Shown: piece by piece, positions 18,955 to 26,820 of the stretch
Layout of the letters: every line of letters starts with the position of its first letter
How positions within the stretch are numbered: position 1 is the first letter of the stretch
Assembly: GCA_005880315.1 (NCBI GenBank)
Contig: VBHB01000159.1
Coordinates: 1-43,741, forward strand
Origin: Chloroflexota bacterium
GTDB lineage: Bacteria > Chloroflexota > Dormibacteria > Dormibacterales > Dormibacteraceae
DNA: 43,741 bases
Direction of reading: 5' to 3'
Notes under the pieces: model-generated
Told to the model about the DNA's origin: nothing
The model's input: the letters and a program-made list of their open reading frames with translations, nothing else
Database searches by the model: none
Translations under genes and position numbers: made by a program

Positions 18955-20202
18955 CTATGGCGCGAGCCTCTTGACGTCGCCGAGGAGGCCCTTGAGCTCG
19001 CGGTCCTGCAACCGGCCCTGGACCTGCGCGGCGGTGCGCACGCCCATGCCCCACAGCTTGATGAAGCCGGCGGCCGCCGACTGGTCGAAAACGTCGCCTT
19101 TGCCGTATGTCGCCAGAGCGTGCTGGTAAAGCTGGGCGGGACTCTTGCGCCCGACCACCTGACACGAGCCTTTGAAGAGCTTGAGGCGCACGTCTCCGGT
19201 GACGTGGCGCTGGGTCTCGGCGACGAAGGCATAGAGGGCGTCGCGTAGCGGGCTGAACCAGAGTCCGTCGTAGACCATCTGCGCCCACTGCTGGGCGACG
19301 AGGTCCTTGAACCGGGCCACCTCCTTCGGCAGCGTGATGTCCTCGAGAGCCTGATGGGCCTGGAGGAGCAGGACCGCCGCGGGCGCCTCATAGATCTCCC
19401 GCGACTTGATTCCGATCAGCCGATTCTCGAGGTGGTCGATGCGCCCGACGCCGTTTTCGCCCCCGATCCGGTTCAGAGCGGTGACCAGGTGGATCGGAGC
19501 GACCGCCTTGCCGTCAAGCGAAACCGGCAGCCCCTGCTTGAATCCAACCTCGACGTAAGCCGGCTCGTCAGGACAGTCGCGTGGATCGCGCGTCCATGAA
19601 TAGACGTCGGCGGGTGGTTCGGCCCACGGATCCTCGAGCACTCCGGCCTCGATCGAGCGGCCCCACAGGTTTTCGTCGGTCGAGTAGGGAGAGCGCACCG
19701 TGGCCGGAACCTCGATACCGTGCCTGGTCGCGTATTCGATCTCATCGTCGCGATTCATGCCCCATTCGCGCACGGGGGCGACCACTTTCAGCTCCGGCGC
19801 AAGCGCGGCGGTCGCGACATCGAAGCGCACCTGGTCGTTGCCTTTGCCGGTACAGCCGTGGGCGATTGCGCTGGCGCCTTCGCGCCTGGCGACCTCGACC
19901 ATCATCGCGGCGATGAGGGGACGCCCGAGCGCCGTCGCCAGCGGGTACTGCTTCTCGTAGACGGCGCCCGCCTGGAGCGACGGCCACACGAAGAGCTGCA
20001 AGAAATGCGCCCGGCCGTCGGCGACATAAGCGGCGGAAGCGCCGGTCTTCAGCGCGCGCGCCTGGATGGCGTCGAGATCCTTCTTCTCTCCAAGGTCGAC
20101 CGTGAACGCAATCACGTCCCACCCCTGGTCCTTCAGCCATCTGATCGCGACCGACGTGTCCAGCCCGCCCGAATACGCGAGGACCAGCTTTTCACCCGAC
20201 AT
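18955..20202 (-). CDS. argG: Argininosuccinate synthase
   Basis: 415 residues, usual length. It joins citrulline and aspartate with ATP hydrolysis to AMP, forming argininosuccinate. The N-type ATP pyrophosphatase PP-loop is AYSGGLDTS (9-17). Further signatures are HGCTGKGNDQVRFD (citrulline/aspartate site), SPYSTDENLWGRSIE and EIYEAPAA. The ATG at 20202 lies inside the end of argR (11-nt overlap); the family N-terminus (EKLVLAYSGG) supports it. The gene is downstream of argR and upstream of argH in one operon. Confidence 0.96.
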   Translation of the reverse strand: MSGEKLVLAYSGGLDTSVAIRWLKDQGWDVIAFTVDLGEKKDLDAIQARALKTGASAAYVADGRAHFLQLFVWPSLQAGAVYEKQYPLATALGRPLIAAMMVEVARREGASAIAHGCTGKGNDQVRFDVATAALAPELKVVAPVREWGMNRDDEIEYATRHGIEVPATVRSPYSTDENLWGRSIEAGVLEDPWAEPPADVYSWTRDPRDCPDEPAYVEVGFKQGLPVSLDGKAVAPIHLVTALNRIGGENGVGRIDHLENRLIGIKSREIYEAPAAVLLLQAHQALEDITLPKEVARFKDLVAQQWAQMVYDGLWFSPLRDALYAFVAETQRHVTGDVRLKLFKGSCQVVGRKSPAQLYQHALATYGKGDVFDQSAAAGFIKLWGMGVRTAAQVQGRLQDRELKGLLGDVKRLAP

Positions 20203-20599
20203 TCGCCAGCAGCTCCTTGAGTGCTTTGCCGGCGCCCGGCCGGCGGAGGACGGCGATGATCGTGTCGTCACCGGCCACGGTGCCTGCCACACCAGGCAGG
20301 GCTGCTTCGTCGATTCGGCGCGCGACCAGGTTGGCAGTGCCCGGAGGCGTTCTGATCACGGCCATCGGCGCTACGACCTCGACCGAGAGGACCAGCTCGC
20401 GCACCAATGCGGCGGCGCTGCGATAGCCGGCGCCGGAGCGGACCAGGCCGAGCTCCTGGATGTCGCGTGAGATGGTGGCCTGCGTGGTGCGCAGCCCGCG
20501 GCGCGCCAGGGCCTCAGCGATCTCCTGCTGTGTGTGCACTGCGCCGTGGTTGACGAGGGCGAGGATGGCGCGATGCCGCTCGCCCTTCGTGACGGTCAC
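20192..20599 (-). CDS. argR: Arginine repressor
   Basis: 135 residues, a little short of the typical 150. ArgR is a hexameric, arginine-dependent repressor of arginine synthesis. The N-terminal winged helix-turn-helix is residues 20-50 (TQQEIAEALARRGLRTTQAT then SRDIQELGL). The C-terminal oligomerisation and arginine-binding domain ends with GTVAGDDTIIAVLR; the GDDT (110-113) contributes the arginine-binding acidic pair. The start is GTG at 20599, fused to the argD TGA as GTGA. Its target may be the candidate operator upstream of argC. In many actinobacterial clusters argF lies between argD and argR; here it does not. Confidence 0.95.
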   Translation of the reverse strand: MTVTKGERHRAILALVNHGAVHTQQEIAEALARRGLRTTQATISRDIQELGLVRSGAGYRSAAALVRELVLSVEVVAPMAVIRTPPGTANLVARRIDEAALPGVAGTVAGDDTIIAVLRRPGAGKALKELLANVG

Positions 20600-21753
20600 T
20601 TCAAGGCGCCTTGCATGACTTGCTGCGCGCGATCGATCTGCTCGGCGGTGATGATCAGCGGCGGCACGAAGCGGATCGAGTTGTCGTCGACCGCATTCAC
20701 GATCAGGCCCGCCTCCAGGCATGCGTTTTGAAATGGCTTCGCGCGCGGCTCGGAGAACTCAACGGCCTGCATCAGGCCCAGGCCGCGCACCTCTTTACCC
20801 CCGAGTCCGCTGATGGCGCTGTGCAGCACCTCCCCCATCTCGGCTGCGTGCCCGACGAGGCCGTCGCGTTCGATGACATACAGGACGGCTATGGCTGCGG
20901 CGCATGCGAGCGGGTTGCCGCCGAACGTCGAGCCGTGATCGCCGGGTTCGAAGACGTCCGCTTTCGGCGCCGCCAGGCAGGCCCCGATGGGAACTCCGCC
21001 GCCAAGGCCTTTGGCGAGGGTCATCACATCCGGTGTGACGCCGTGGTGCTGGTGCGCGAACCAGCGACCGGTACGACCGAGCCCGGTTTGCACCTCGTCG
21101 AGGATCAGCAAAAGGCCCTGCTCGTCGCACCATCTGCGGACTCCGGCGAGGTAGCCATCGCGGGCGGGCACGACGCCGATCTCGCCCATCACCGGCTCGA
21201 GCATCACGGCGACCGTCTTCACTCCGGTGGCAGCCTTGATCGCGTCGAGGTCGTTGTAGGGGACATGGACGAAACCGTCGGGCAGTGGCTTGAACGGATC
21301 GGAGTATTTGGGCTGGCCCCCTGCGGTGATGGTGGCGAGCGTGCGGCCATGGAACGAGCCCTGCGTCGAGATGATCTGGAACGCCCCGTCACGGTTCCGA
21401 GTACCCCACTTGCGGGCGAGCTTGATCGCGGCCTCGTTGGCCTCGGCCCCTGAGTTGCAGAAGAAGACTCGGGATGGAAACGACAGCTCGACCAGGCGGC
21501 GGGCGAGCTCGACCTGAGGCTGCGTGTAGTAGAGGTTGGAGGTGTGGATGAGGGCCTTCGTCTGGGCGGCCAGGGCCGCGGCGACCTCCGGGTGGGCGTG
21601 GCCGAGGAGGTTGACCGCAATGCCGGCGACAAGATCGAGGTATTCGCGACCGGTTTCGTCGTAGACCAGGCAGCCGTGGCCGCGGACGAAAGTCACCGGC
21701 AGGCGGCGGCCTGTCTGCATGAGGTAGCGGTCGGCGAGCTCGGGAGTGGTCAC
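20596..21753 (-). CDS. argD: Acetylornithine aminotransferase
   Basis: 385 residues. A class III PLP aminotransferase, converting N-acetylglutamate semialdehyde to N-acetylornithine; many such enzymes also act on succinyldiaminopimelate. PLP-binding features are NSGAEANEAAIKLARKW (from 100), GSFHGRT (132-138), LILDEVQTGLGRTG (216-229) and the Schiff-base Lys248 in TLAKGLGGG. The start is GTG at 21753. It is the only gene within argC-argR with a sizeable upstream gap (139 nt), which carries overlapping palindromes. argR starts inside its stop codon. Confidence 0.95.
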   Translation of the reverse strand: MTTPELADRYLMQTGRRLPVTFVRGHGCLVYDETGREYLDLVAGIAVNLLGHAHPEVAAALAAQTKALIHTSNLYYTQPQVELARRLVELSFPSRVFFCNSGAEANEAAIKLARKWGTRNRDGAFQIISTQGSFHGRTLATITAGGQPKYSDPFKPLPDGFVHVPYNDLDAIKAATGVKTVAVMLEPVMGEIGVVPARDGYLAGVRRWCDEQGLLLILDEVQTGLGRTGRWFAHQHHGVTPDVMTLAKGLGGGVPIGACLAAPKADVFEPGDHGSTFGGNPLACAAAIAVLYVIERDGLVGHAAEMGEVLHSAISGLGGKEVRGLGLMQAVEFSEPRAKPFQNACLEAGLIVNAVDDNSIRFVPPLIITAEQIDRAQQVMQGALK

Positions 21754-21764
21754 CGCCGCGACAA

Positions 21765-21819
21765 GTCCTTTAAAAAGGACGCGTCCTTAAAAAACCATCC
21801 ACCAACCCACCACCCACCC
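21765..21819 (-). promoter_or_regulatory. Overlapping palindromes and a G-rich tract in the argB-argD gap
   Basis: Two perfect inverted repeats share one arm: a 14-bp palindrome AAGGACGCGTCCTT (21775-21788) and GTCCTTTAAAAAGGAC (21765-21780). In the argD-sense RNA the central arm CGUCCUUU could pair either with the arm before it or with the one after, so the two hairpins exclude each other. The first hairpin is followed by a short U run, like a weak terminator. Just upstream on the minus strand is a G-rich tract (21819-21795) with several GG/GGG runs. An attenuator, a terminator between argCJB and argDRGH, or a protein-binding site are all possible. Confidence 0.4.
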
Positions 21820-21892
21820 TCTTGGGGCAACTTTGTGCGGGCCGCAGAATATGGCGACGCCAGGGGGCCGGCAACCCCGCCCGTTAACGCCA

Positions 21893-22729
21893 TCAACGGG
21901 TGACCATCGTCCCGATGCCCGACTCCGTGAAGAGCTCGAGCAGCATCGCGTGGGGGGTGCGGCCGTCGACGATGTGCGCCAGGGGAACGCCGTCGAGCGC
22001 CCGAAGGCACGCCTCCAGCTTCGGGATCATCCCTCCGGTCACGACGCCCGTATCGATCCGACGCCGCGCGTCCTCTTTCGACAACACCGCGACCACCTCG
22101 CCGTCTACCCCAAGGACGCCGGCCACGTCCGTCAGAAGGATGAGCTTGGCCGCTCCGAGAGCCACCGCGATCTCGGCGGCGACCGTGTCGGCGTTGATGT
22201 TGTACGCGTGGCCGTCATAACCAAGGCCGATCGAGGCGATCACCGGGATGTAGCCACGCCCCAGCAGCGCCGTGATCGGTTCGCGGTTGATCTGGGTGAC
22301 GCGGCCGACGAACCCCATGTCCTGGCCAATTGGCTCGGCGATGATGCTCGGACCGTCCTCCCCGCTCATGCCGACCGCCTGCCCGCCCAACCGGATGATG
22401 GCGCCCACGATGTCGGGGTTGACCTTCCCCGTCAGCACCATCTTCACGACCTCCATGGTCTTGTCGTCGGTGATTCGGAGTCCGTTTTTGAACTCGGCCT
22501 TCAATCCCAAGCGCTCGCTCATCGCCGTGATGTCCGGCCCACCCCCGTGCACGAGCACCGGCTGCATCCCTACATAGCGGAGCAGGACGATGTCGAGAAG
22601 CGTCTCGTCCCGCGCCTGCTCGATCGCCTTGCCGCCAACCTTGACGACGACGATCTGGCCGTGGAATCTCTTGATGTACGGCAGCGCCTCGACCAGGACC
22701 TTGGCTCGCTCTTCGACTGTCAGCGTCAT
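21893..22729 (-). CDS. argB: Acetylglutamate kinase
   Basis: 278 residues. It phosphorylates N-acetylglutamate, the second step of arginine synthesis and often the arginine-feedback point. Amino acid kinase fold: VVVKVGGKA (phosphate loop), VLVHGGGPDI (substrate glycine loop), YNINADTVAAEIA (acetylglutamate site), ILLTDVAGVL and VTGGMIPKLEACLRAL. The N-terminal helix of about 20 residues (VEERAKVLVEALPYIKRFHG) is of the type found in hexameric, arginine-inhibited enzymes, so feedback inhibition is likely but not proven. The ATG at 22729 overlaps the argJ stop by 4 nt. A 139-nt gap with palindromes follows before argD. Confidence 0.96.
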   Translation of the reverse strand: MTLTVEERAKVLVEALPYIKRFHGQIVVVKVGGKAIEQARDETLLDIVLLRYVGMQPVLVHGGGPDITAMSERLGLKAEFKNGLRITDDKTMEVVKMVLTGKVNPDIVGAIIRLGGQAVGMSGEDGPSIIAEPIGQDMGFVGRVTQINREPITALLGRGYIPVIASIGLGYDGHAYNINADTVAAEIAVALGAAKLILLTDVAGVLGVDGEVVAVLSKEDARRRIDTGVVTGGMIPKLEACLRALDGVPLAHIVDGRTPHAMLLELFTESGIGTMVTR

Positions 22730-23937
22730 GTCGTGTACTCCGCGTTAATCCGCACGTACTCCTCCGATAGGTCGCAGCCCCACGCCTCCGCGTGGCCTTC
22801 AGCCATGCCGAGCGTGGCCACGATCTCAATTTCCGGTTGCTCGAAAGCGCGCCGCACCGCGGCGAGATCGACGTCGACGCCGGCCCCTCGCTCGAACACG
22901 ACCAGCCCTCCGATGCTCAGGTGGAGCTTGTCGAGGGCGAGCTCCGCACCGCTATAACCGAGCGCGCATACGATGCGCCCCCAGTTGGGGTCGCCGCCAT
23001 GGACCGCGGTCTTGACGAGACTCGAGGAGGCGACGGCGCGAGCCGCCGTCCGCGCCTCGTCATCCGACTCAGCGCCGTGAACGCGGACTGCAATCATCCT
23101 GCTCGCCCCTTCGCCGTCGCGCGCGATCGCCCGCGCGAGCTCGCGCGCGACCTCGACGATCGCCGTCTCCAACGCCCGCGCATCGCTGGTGCCGCGACGC
23201 ACCATATCGTTGCCGGCTGCGCCGTTGGCGAGGACCAGAAACGTATCGTTGGTCGAGCTGTCGCCGTCGACCGTGACCTGGTTGAAGCTGAGGTCTGCGA
23301 CCGGTTTGGCAAACATCGCCATCAGGCCTGGCTCGACGGCGGCGTCGGTGGTGATGTAGGCCAACATCGTCGCCATGTTGGGATGGATCATCCCCGACCC
23401 CTTGCACATCCCGCCAATTCGGACGCGACGGCCGCCGATCTCGATCTCTTTCGTGGCGATCTTGGCGACCTTGTCAGTAGTCATGATCGCCCGCGCTGCC
23501 TCGGTGCCGCGGTCAGGGCTCATTCCGCCGCACGCGATGGCGATCCCGGCCTTGACCGCGTCCATGGGCAGGTAACGGCCGATCACGCCGGTAGAGCTGA
23601 CCAGCACCTGATCGGGATCGAGGTCGAGCCGGTCGGCAGTCAGCTTCGCCATCTGCAGCGCGTCCTTGAAGCCCTGGGCGCCCGTGCACGCGTTGGCGTT
23701 GCCGGAATTGATCACCAGCGCCTGGACGCGGTTGTGCTGGAGGTGGAGCTGGTCGATTACGACTGACGCCGACTTGATCTTGTTCGTCGTGAAGACGCCG
23801 CCGGTGTCGCAGGGGAGGCTCGAATGGACAACGCAGAGGTCATCGCGCTGGCCGGTCGGGATCGCGGCGGCTCCCGCCGTGAAAGCCTTGATACCGCAGG
23901 CCGCGGTGCCGGCCCGAAATCCAACTGGAAACGTCAC
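22726..23937 (-). CDS. argJ: Glutamate N-acetyltransferase / amino-acid acetyltransferase (ornithine acetyltransferase)
   Basis: 403 residues. ArgJ transfers the acetyl group from N-acetylornithine to glutamate (and in bifunctional forms also uses acetyl-CoA), giving the cyclic arginine route. It is made as a precursor that cleaves itself before a threonine nucleophile: the site is visible as GMIHPNMA|TML with Thr190. Other family blocks are VINSGNANACTG (76-87), VLVSSTGVIGRYLPM and GGDPNWGRI. GTG 23937 is chosen since it overlaps the argC TGA as GTGA, like the other junctions; GTG 23943 is an alternative. argB starts inside its stop. With ArgJ present no argE is needed. Confidence 0.95.
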   Translation of the reverse strand: MTFPVGFRAGTAACGIKAFTAGAAAIPTGQRDDLCVVHSSLPCDTGGVFTTNKIKSASVVIDQLHLQHNRVQALVINSGNANACTGAQGFKDALQMAKLTADRLDLDPDQVLVSSTGVIGRYLPMDAVKAGIAIACGGMSPDRGTEAARAIMTTDKVAKIATKEIEIGGRRVRIGGMCKGSGMIHPNMATMLAYITTDAAVEPGLMAMFAKPVADLSFNQVTVDGDSSTNDTFLVLANGAAGNDMVRRGTSDARALETAIVEVARELARAIARDGEGASRMIAVRVHGAESDDEARTAARAVASSSLVKTAVHGGDPNWGRIVCALGYSGAELALDKLHLSIGGLVVFERGAGVDVDLAAVRRAFEQPEIEIVATLGMAEGHAEAWGCDLSEEYVRINAEYTT

Positions 23938-24947
23938 GGCCACTGAATCGGCCCCTCCAGGGAGGTCTTGCGATCGAATCCGAATGCGATGTTGAAGCAT
24001 TCGACTCCCTGACCGGACGCACCCTTGACGAGGTTGTCCAGCGCCGCTGTGACGACGGCCTTCTGGTTCTGCGCCGACACGTTGACCAGACAAAGATTCG
24101 AATGGCTCGCAAGCTTCGTGGTCGGGCTCTGCGCCACCACGCGCGTAAACGGCTGGCCGGCATAGAACTCGCGGTAAGCGTCCTGCAGTTGGGCGAGCGA
24201 TCCCTTGAGGTCGAAATAGCAGGTGGCGAGGATGCCACGCGTCATGGGCGCCAGGTGCGGCACGAACGTGACTTGCAGCCCGTCGCGGCCGAGGGCCGAC
24301 AGCTCCTGGGTGACCTCGGGCAGGTGGCGGTGGCCCTCGATCGCATAGGCGCCCAACGACTCGTTTGCCTCGCTGAAGTGGACTCCGATCGAAGGCGACC
24401 GCCCCGCTCCACTGACGCCCGATTTGGCGTCGACGATGATGTCCGATCCGGCGAGCCCAGACGCCACCGCGGGCGCGAGCGCCAGGATCGCCGCCGTTGA
24501 GTAGCAGCCCGGCACGGCGACCAGCGCCGCGCCGGGCAGTTCGCGCTCATGCAGCTCGGGTAGGCCGAATACCGCCTTTGAGAGCAGCGACGGCGCGGGA
24601 TGGTCCTGCCGGTACCACTTCGGGTACTGGGCCGGGTCCTTGAGGCGGAAGTCGGCGCTCATGTCGACAACCCTCACGCCGGCGTCGACCCACGCGCCCG
24701 CTCTGGCTGCGCCGACGTTGTGGGGCAAGCAGCTGAACATGACGTCGATCCCGTCGGCGTCTGGTTCCGGCACGAACTCACCCTCGAGATCCAACAGCGG
24801 AAACACCGACGCATAGGGCTTGCCCGCAAACGAGCGCGAGGACAGCTGTCGGAGCTCAACGCCTGGGTGGCGCGCGAGCAGGTTGACCAGGGTGATTCCG
24901 GCGTAGCCGTTCGCGCCCGCCACCGCCGCTTTCACCCGACCCTTCAT
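23934..24947 (-). CDS. argC: N-acetyl-gamma-glutamyl-phosphate reductase
   Basis: 337 residues. It reduces acetylglutamyl phosphate to the semialdehyde with NADPH. The Rossmann nucleotide loop is GANGYAG (11-17). The catalytic cysteine is Cys148 in VPGCYSTAAILAL, and the His in the later EGHRHLPE segment and HLAPMTRGI fit the family active site. It is the first gene of the arg block, 54 nt after hisI. There is no Shine-Dalgarno sequence before the ATG at 24947; instead TATACT lies 9 nt upstream, pointing to a leaderless arg transcript starting here. Confidence 0.96.
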   Translation of the reverse strand: MKGRVKAAVAGANGYAGITLVNLLARHPGVELRQLSSRSFAGKPYASVFPLLDLEGEFVPEPDADGIDVMFSCLPHNVGAARAGAWVDAGVRVVDMSADFRLKDPAQYPKWYRQDHPAPSLLSKAVFGLPELHERELPGAALVAVPGCYSTAAILALAPAVASGLAGSDIIVDAKSGVSGAGRSPSIGVHFSEANESLGAYAIEGHRHLPEVTQELSALGRDGLQVTFVPHLAPMTRGILATCYFDLKGSLAQLQDAYREFYAGQPFTRVVAQSPTTKLASHSNLCLVNVSAQNQKAVVTAALDNLVKGASGQGVECFNIAFGFDRKTSLEGPIQWP

Positions 24948-24956
24948 GGACGCATG

Positions 24957-24962
24957 AGTATA
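24957..24962 (-). promoter_or_regulatory. -10 box TATACT of the arg operon, leaderless type
   Basis: TATACT, one base from the sigma-70 consensus, lies 9 nt before the argC ATG in the 54-nt hisI-argC gap. No good -35 is seen at 16-18 nt; that place is taken by a candidate operator. The same TATACTC string precedes the TPR gene at 32129. Confidence 0.5.
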
Positions 24963-24970
24963 CAGATTAA

Positions 24971-24988
24971 CTGCATAAACATACTGCA
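24971..24988 (-). promoter_or_regulatory. Candidate ArgR operator upstream of argC
   Basis: Plus-strand CTGCATAAACATACTGCA has perfect outer arms (TGCA/TGCA) 9 nt apart and an AT-rich core. This resembles the TGCAT-type ARG boxes of high-GC bacteria more than the TGAAT type of E. coli. It covers the -35 position of the argC promoter, where bound ArgR would block polymerase. Inner symmetry is weak, so this is a candidate only. Confidence 0.3.
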
Positions 24989-25001
24989 GGGCGGTCGAGG
25001 G

Positions 25002-25304
25002 TTAGTCGGGTTGGTTGAAGAAGCAGGAAATAGCCCCGGTGTGGCAGGCGGGGCCGGCCGGCTTCACGCGCAGCAGCACCGTGTCGGCGTCGCAGTCGAT
25101 CCAAGTCTCCACGACGTCCATCCGGTTCCCGGAGGTAGCGCCTTTCTCCCAGAGTCCGCGCGTGCGCGAGTGGAACCAGGCCCGCCCGCTCTCGCGCGTC
25201 TTTGACCATGCTTCCTCGTCCATGTAGGCGAGCATCAGGACCTGGCCCGTGTCTGCGTCCTGGACCACGGCCGGCACGAGGCCCTTGGAGAAGTCCGGCT
25301 TCAT
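25002..25304 (-). CDS. hisI: Phosphoribosyl-AMP cyclohydrolase
   Basis: 100 residues: a stand-alone cyclohydrolase without the HisE pyrophosphohydrolase domain fused in many bacteria. It opens the adenine ring of phosphoribosyl-AMP in step 3 of histidine synthesis. Metal-binding motifs are DCDAD (70-74) and Cys87-His88 with Cys94 ([11 protein letters not shown]), the zinc ligands of the dimer. The substrate region [16 protein letters not shown] is conserved. The ATG at 25304 overlaps the hisF stop as ATGA. It is the last gene of the his block. No hisE is present in the window. Confidence 0.95.
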   Translation of the reverse strand: MKPDFSKGLVPAVVQDADTGQVLMLAYMDEEAWSKTRESGRAWFHSRTRGLWEKGATSGNRMDVVETWIDCDADTVLLRVKPAGPACHTGAISCFFNQPD

Positions 25305-26062
25305 CGTCTTATCTCCAGGCCCCGAGCAGCCAGGTCCTTCTTGACCGCGCCGATCGACAGCTCTCCGAAATGAAAGATCGAGGCGGCGAGCGCGGCCTCG
25401 GCGCCGCCCGTCGTGAGCGCGTCATACATGTGGGCCGCCGTGCCCGCCCCCCCGGAGGCGATTACTGGCAGCCGCACCGCCGAGCTGACGGCGGTGAGCA
25501 GCGCCAGGTCGTACCCGTTCTCCGTGCCGTCTCTGTCCATCGACGTCAGCAGTATCTCGCCCGCTCCGAGCTTCTCGCCGAGGGCCGCCCACTCCACAGC
25601 GTCGCCGCCGGTTGGGCGCCGGCCGCCATGGCTGAAAACCTCCCACCCCGGCCCATCAGGCCGGCGCCTCGCGTCGATGGCGAGAACCACGCATTGGGAC
25701 CCGAACATCTCCGCGCAACGCGTGATCAGCTCCGGGTCGGCCAGCGCGGCGGTGTTCACCGACACCTTGTCCGCGCCATGGGTGAGCAGCTCTGCCATGT
25801 CGTCCACGCTGCGAACGCCACCGCCGACCGTAAGTGGGATGAACACCACGTCCGCGGTTCGCGCCACCGCGTCGAGCAGGATGGGGCGATGGTCAGACGA
25901 CGCGGTGATGTCGAGGAAGACGACCTCGTCCGCGCCTTCCTGGTCGTAGAGCGAGGCGAGCTCGGCGGGGTCGCCGGCGTCGCGCAGATTTTCAAACCGA
26001 ACGCCCTTCACGACACGACCGTCGTCGACGTCGAGGCACGGGATGATCCTTTTCGCCGTCAC
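25301..26062 (-). CDS. hisF: Imidazole glycerol phosphate synthase, cyclase subunit
   Basis: 253 residues, a full (beta/alpha)8 barrel. With HisH it converts PRFAR and ammonia to imidazole glycerol phosphate and AICAR. Catalytic Asp11 is in [16 protein letters not shown]; the second catalytic Asp is in VVLAIDARR. Phosphate-binding segments are LTVGGGVRS and [10 protein letters not shown]. The start is GTG at 26062, overlapping the methyltransferase stop as GTGA; the frame is open further upstream but that part has no family similarity. It is separated from its partner hisH by the methyltransferase gene. hisA, the gene for the preceding barrel enzyme, is not in the cluster. Confidence 0.96.
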   Translation of the reverse strand: MTAKRIIPCLDVDDGRVVKGVRFENLRDAGDPAELASLYDQEGADEVVFLDITASSDHRPILLDAVARTADVVFIPLTVGGGVRSVDDMAELLTHGADKVSVNTAALADPELITRCAEMFGSQCVVLAIDARRRPDGPGWEVFSHGGRRPTGGDAVEWAALGEKLGAGEILLTSMDRDGTENGYDLALLTAVSSAVRLPVIASGGAGTAAHMYDALTTGGAEAALAASIFHFGELSIGAVKKDLAARGLEIRR

Positions 26063-26820
26063 GTCTTGATGGCCTTCCAGACCTCTTCGCACGGCCACCG
26101 GCGCGACCACTCGAGAGTTACGTATGGATGTCCGGTGACCGCGCCTTCGGGCGGTCTCACCTCGACAAGGTCCTCGACCTCGAAACCAGTTCCGCGCAGC
26201 AGCCGGATCCAATCGCCATAACCCAGGTGGAACTCGATACCCGGATCGTCGGGCCAGCGGAATTCGTGCATGCCGAAGTAGTTGCGTAGCAAGCGATCTT
26301 GGGCGGGGCCATCGGCCTCGAGCTCCGGCATGCACAGCATGGTGAGAACGCTGTTGGTCAGGAAGATGAGGCGGCCGCCAGGTCGCAGCAACCGCGCGGC
26401 CTCTGGGATCCAGCGATAGGGATCGCACCACAGGCACGCCCCGTACTCGCTGATGGCTAGATCGAAGCTTTCATCGGCGAGGGGCACTCGCTCCGCATCG
26501 GCGTGAATCAGCGGGAAGTCGAGACCGAACTCGCGCTGAAAGCGCCGGGCGTTCGAAAGTTGGACCTGTGAGTTGTCGATGCCGACCACGCGGGCGCCAC
26601 GGCGTGCCAGCCAGGCGGAGATGTAGGCGGTGCCGCAGCCGAGCTCGATGGCGTCCAGGCCGCCGACGTCGGGCAGGAGCTGCAGGTCGGACTCAGCCAC
26701 GCCCCAGATCCCCCAGCGTGGGGCGTCCGCCGCCCACGCGCGGTGCCCGGGGGCCTCGTATCTCTCGGCCTCCATATCCCACACAGCGCGATTTCTCGTG
26801 ACGTAGTCGTCGTCGTTCAT
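26059..26820 (-). CDS. Class I SAM-dependent methyltransferase embedded in the his operon
   Basis: 253 residues with a seven-strand Rossmann methyltransferase fold. Motif I is IELGCGT (58-64), the acidic end of strand 2 is VVGIDNS (78-84), and a later block reads [20 protein letters not shown], then [13 protein letters not shown]. The Trp-rich [19 protein letters not shown] and the C-terminal [20 protein letters not shown] resemble a methyltransferase family that I recall as common in Actinomycetota; substrate not known to me. The ATG at 26820 overlaps the hisH stop (ATGA) and hisF overlaps its own stop (GTGA), so it is translationally fused into the operon. This is where hisA normally lies. 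It cannot replace HisA chemically; a link to histidine-pathway intermediates or histidine-derived metabolites is speculation. Confidence 0.88.
   Translation of the reverse strand: MNDDDYVTRNRAVWDMEAERYEAPGHRAWAADAPRWGIWGVAESDLQLLPDVGGLDAIELGCGTAYISAWLARRGARVVGIDNSQVQLSNARRFQREFGLDFPLIHADAERVPLADESFDLAISEYGACLWCDPYRWIPEAARLLRPGGRLIFLTNSVLTMLCMPELEADGPAQDRLLRNYFGMHEFRWPDDPGIEFHLGYGDWIRLLRGTGFEVEDLVEVRPPEGAVTGHPYVTLEWSRRWPCEEVWKAIKT

Noticed and set aside
21893-21960. CCCGTT/AACGGG pairing over the argB stop as a terminator
   Set aside because: The stem is only 6 bp with a loop of about 8-9 nt and no U run; it was not strong enough to list.
26063-26437. N-terminal extension of the hisF frame, checked as a possible hisA remnant
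   Set aside because: The translation is arginine-rich with no barrel motifs; it is the shadow of the methyltransferase gene.
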